Source: Phycisphaeraceae bacterium (GTDB lineage Bacteria > Planctomycetota > Phycisphaerae > Phycisphaerales > Phycisphaeraceae). From it: 6,409 nt of DNA. The stretch covers positions 1 to 6,409 of the forward strand of contig PUMS01000435.1 of the NCBI GenBank assembly GCA_003551485.1, given 5' to 3'. Positions 5,908 to 6,409 of this stretch are shown here, piece after piece. The translations under genes and the position numbers were made by a program. The stretch's first letter is position 1. The number at the start of each line of letters is the position of its first letter. The notes beneath the pieces are model-generated. The model made no database searches. It was not told the origin of the DNA and was given only the letters and a program-made list of their open reading frames with translations.

Positions 5908-6166
5908 GGTCTCCGGCCGGCAGGCGATCCAGGCCTTCGAAAGGCTCGGATTCCAGCGGGTGCGCCAGCGCGGCAGCCACGTGGTCATGCGAAGTGGGGG
6001 GCATGGCTGCGTCATCCCCCGTTGCAGAGTCGCATGGAGGTCGCTTGCGACCCTGGCCGCGACCGTGTTTCCATGCCGGCAGCGGCCCTGTTCCCGGGCC
6101 GCATTGTCGGGTCAGGCCCCCACTTTTTCCTGCCAGTTGCCCCTGGTGGGCCGATGGCGACAATGA
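5891..6166 (+). CDS. hicA: HicA-family mRNA interferase toxin with aberrant C-terminus
   Basis: The frame encodes 91 residues. The first 43 match HicA closely: RLPEVSGRQAIQAFERLGF, then VRQRGSHVVMR with the catalytic His30, then GHGCVIP. HicA is a small double-stranded-RNA-binding-fold ribonuclease that cleaves mRNA and is neutralised by HicB. After VIP the family expects a PxHxExxxGTLxxILxxAG ending of about 25-30 residues. Here the frame reads RCRVAWRSLATLAATVF, then an Arg/Cys/Pro-rich tail that does not resemble HicA. The helix may be mutated, or frameshifts or an insertion may have replaced the end, so the toxin may be dead. The stop (6164-6166) overlaps a possible start of the next gene at 6163 by ATGA. 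Confidence is high for the family and low for function. Confidence 0.75.
   Translation: MARLPEVSGRQAIQAFERLGFQRVRQRGSHVVMRSGGHGCVIPRCRVAWRSLATLAATVFPCRQRPCSRAALSGQAPTFSCQLPLVGRWRQ
6082..6102. repeat. Perfect 7-base inverted repeat in the hicA tail
   Basis: GCGGCCC (6082-6088) and GGGCCGC (6096-6102) are exact reverse complements around a seven-base loop. The structure lies in the part of the hicA frame that does not resemble HicA, which supports non-coding or inserted sequence there. Confidence 0.6.
6096..6128 (+). terminator. Possible intrinsic terminator after hicA
   Basis: GGGCC (6096-6100) can pair with GGCCC (6115-6119), followed by CCAC and five Ts (6124-6128). The stem is short and its loop long (14 bases), and it competes with the stronger 6082-6102 hairpin for the same bases. 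If real, it would end hicBA transcription just before the carboxypeptidase gene. Confidence 0.25.
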
Positions 6167-6409
6167 CCGCCATGTACTACGACCTCGATGCCGGCTTTCA
6201 GGGTGCCAATGCGGCGGACGTGGAGTTGATCGCAGCGCGGGAGGGGGAGCACGCGACGATCGCGTTCGCGGCCGACCCGCGGGGGGCACCGGAGGCGATG
6301 TGGTTTCGGTTTCGCATTCGCGCGCTGGGCAGCGGGCACGGGGGGGAACCGCTGCGGCTGCTGCTGAAGCATTACGACAGCATGCTCGGGGCATCGCGGC
6401 CGTGTACGC
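6163..6409 (+). CDS. Probable M14-family zinc carboxypeptidase, N-terminal part (runs off the window)
   Basis: About 82 residues are visible before the right edge. The segment FQGANAADVELIA, then a strand-rich part with MWFRFRIRALG and PLRLLLKHYDSM, resembles the beta-sandwich domain that precedes the catalytic domain in cytosolic-carboxypeptidase-like M14 peptidases. That family typically has a phenylalanine/glycine start, then WFYFRV, then a strand ending near a YN or YD. Zinc-binding HxxE and the distal His would lie outside the window. No signal peptide is visible, so a cytoplasmic enzyme is likely. In-frame ATGs occur at 6154, 6163 and 6172. GGTGGG at 6145-6150 fits 6163 best, at a rather long 12-base spacing; 6163 also forms an ATGA overlap with the hicA frame. 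The substrate cannot be told from this part. Confidence 0.65.
   Translation, partial: MTAMYYDLDAGFQGANAADVELIAAREGEHATIAFAADPRGAPEAMWFRFRIRALGSGHGGEPLRLLLKHYDSMLGASRPCT

Overview
The window is GC-rich bacterial chromosome with short intergenic gaps and genes on both strands. The gene set suggests a planctomycete-type bacterium, possibly Phycisphaerae. The reasons are a response regulator with its DNA-binding domain in front of the receiver, a very large HDOD-GAF-histidine kinase protein, and general codon and GC style. This lineage call is an inference from architecture, not from a marker gene.

Left part (1-2612, minus strand): a two-gene signalling module. The promoter-proximal gene (1950-2612) encodes an excisionase/MerR-like helix-turn-helix fused to a C-terminal phospho-receiver domain. 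Downstream, after a 73-base gap that carries a hairpin, lies a sensor protein (1876 to beyond the left edge) with an HDOD domain, a GAF-like domain, a short coiled coil and a histidine kinase dimerisation domain with an intact H-box. The ATPase part of the kinase lies outside the window. The two probably work together as sensor and DNA-binding output.

Middle (2613-5111): a 352-base divergent intergenic region with palindromic GC-rich sequence, then a plus-strand pair overlapping at ATGA: anhydro-MurNAc kinase (anmK) and MurNAc-6-phosphate etherase (murQ). These are consecutive steps of cell-wall sugar recycling: anhydro-MurNAc to MurNAc-6-P to GlcNAc-6-P plus lactate. Catalytic motifs are largely intact in both, with a few substitutions in normally conserved loops.

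Right part (5112-6409): murQ is followed by an intergenic repeat/terminator-like palindrome, then a minus-strand stand-alone Smr-domain protein (5279-5533). Divergent from it is a hicB-hicA toxin-antitoxin pair (5689-6166). The hicA C-terminus departs from the family after about residue 43, in a stretch full of palindromes. The window ends in the N-terminal region of a probable M14-family zinc carboxypeptidase (from about 6163, partial).

I see no CRISPR array, tRNA, rRNA or complete insertion sequence. The most interesting signals are the HDOD-kinase/HTH-receiver module, the altered hicA end with its palindromes, and the dispersed palindromic repeat. None by itself proves an undescribed system.
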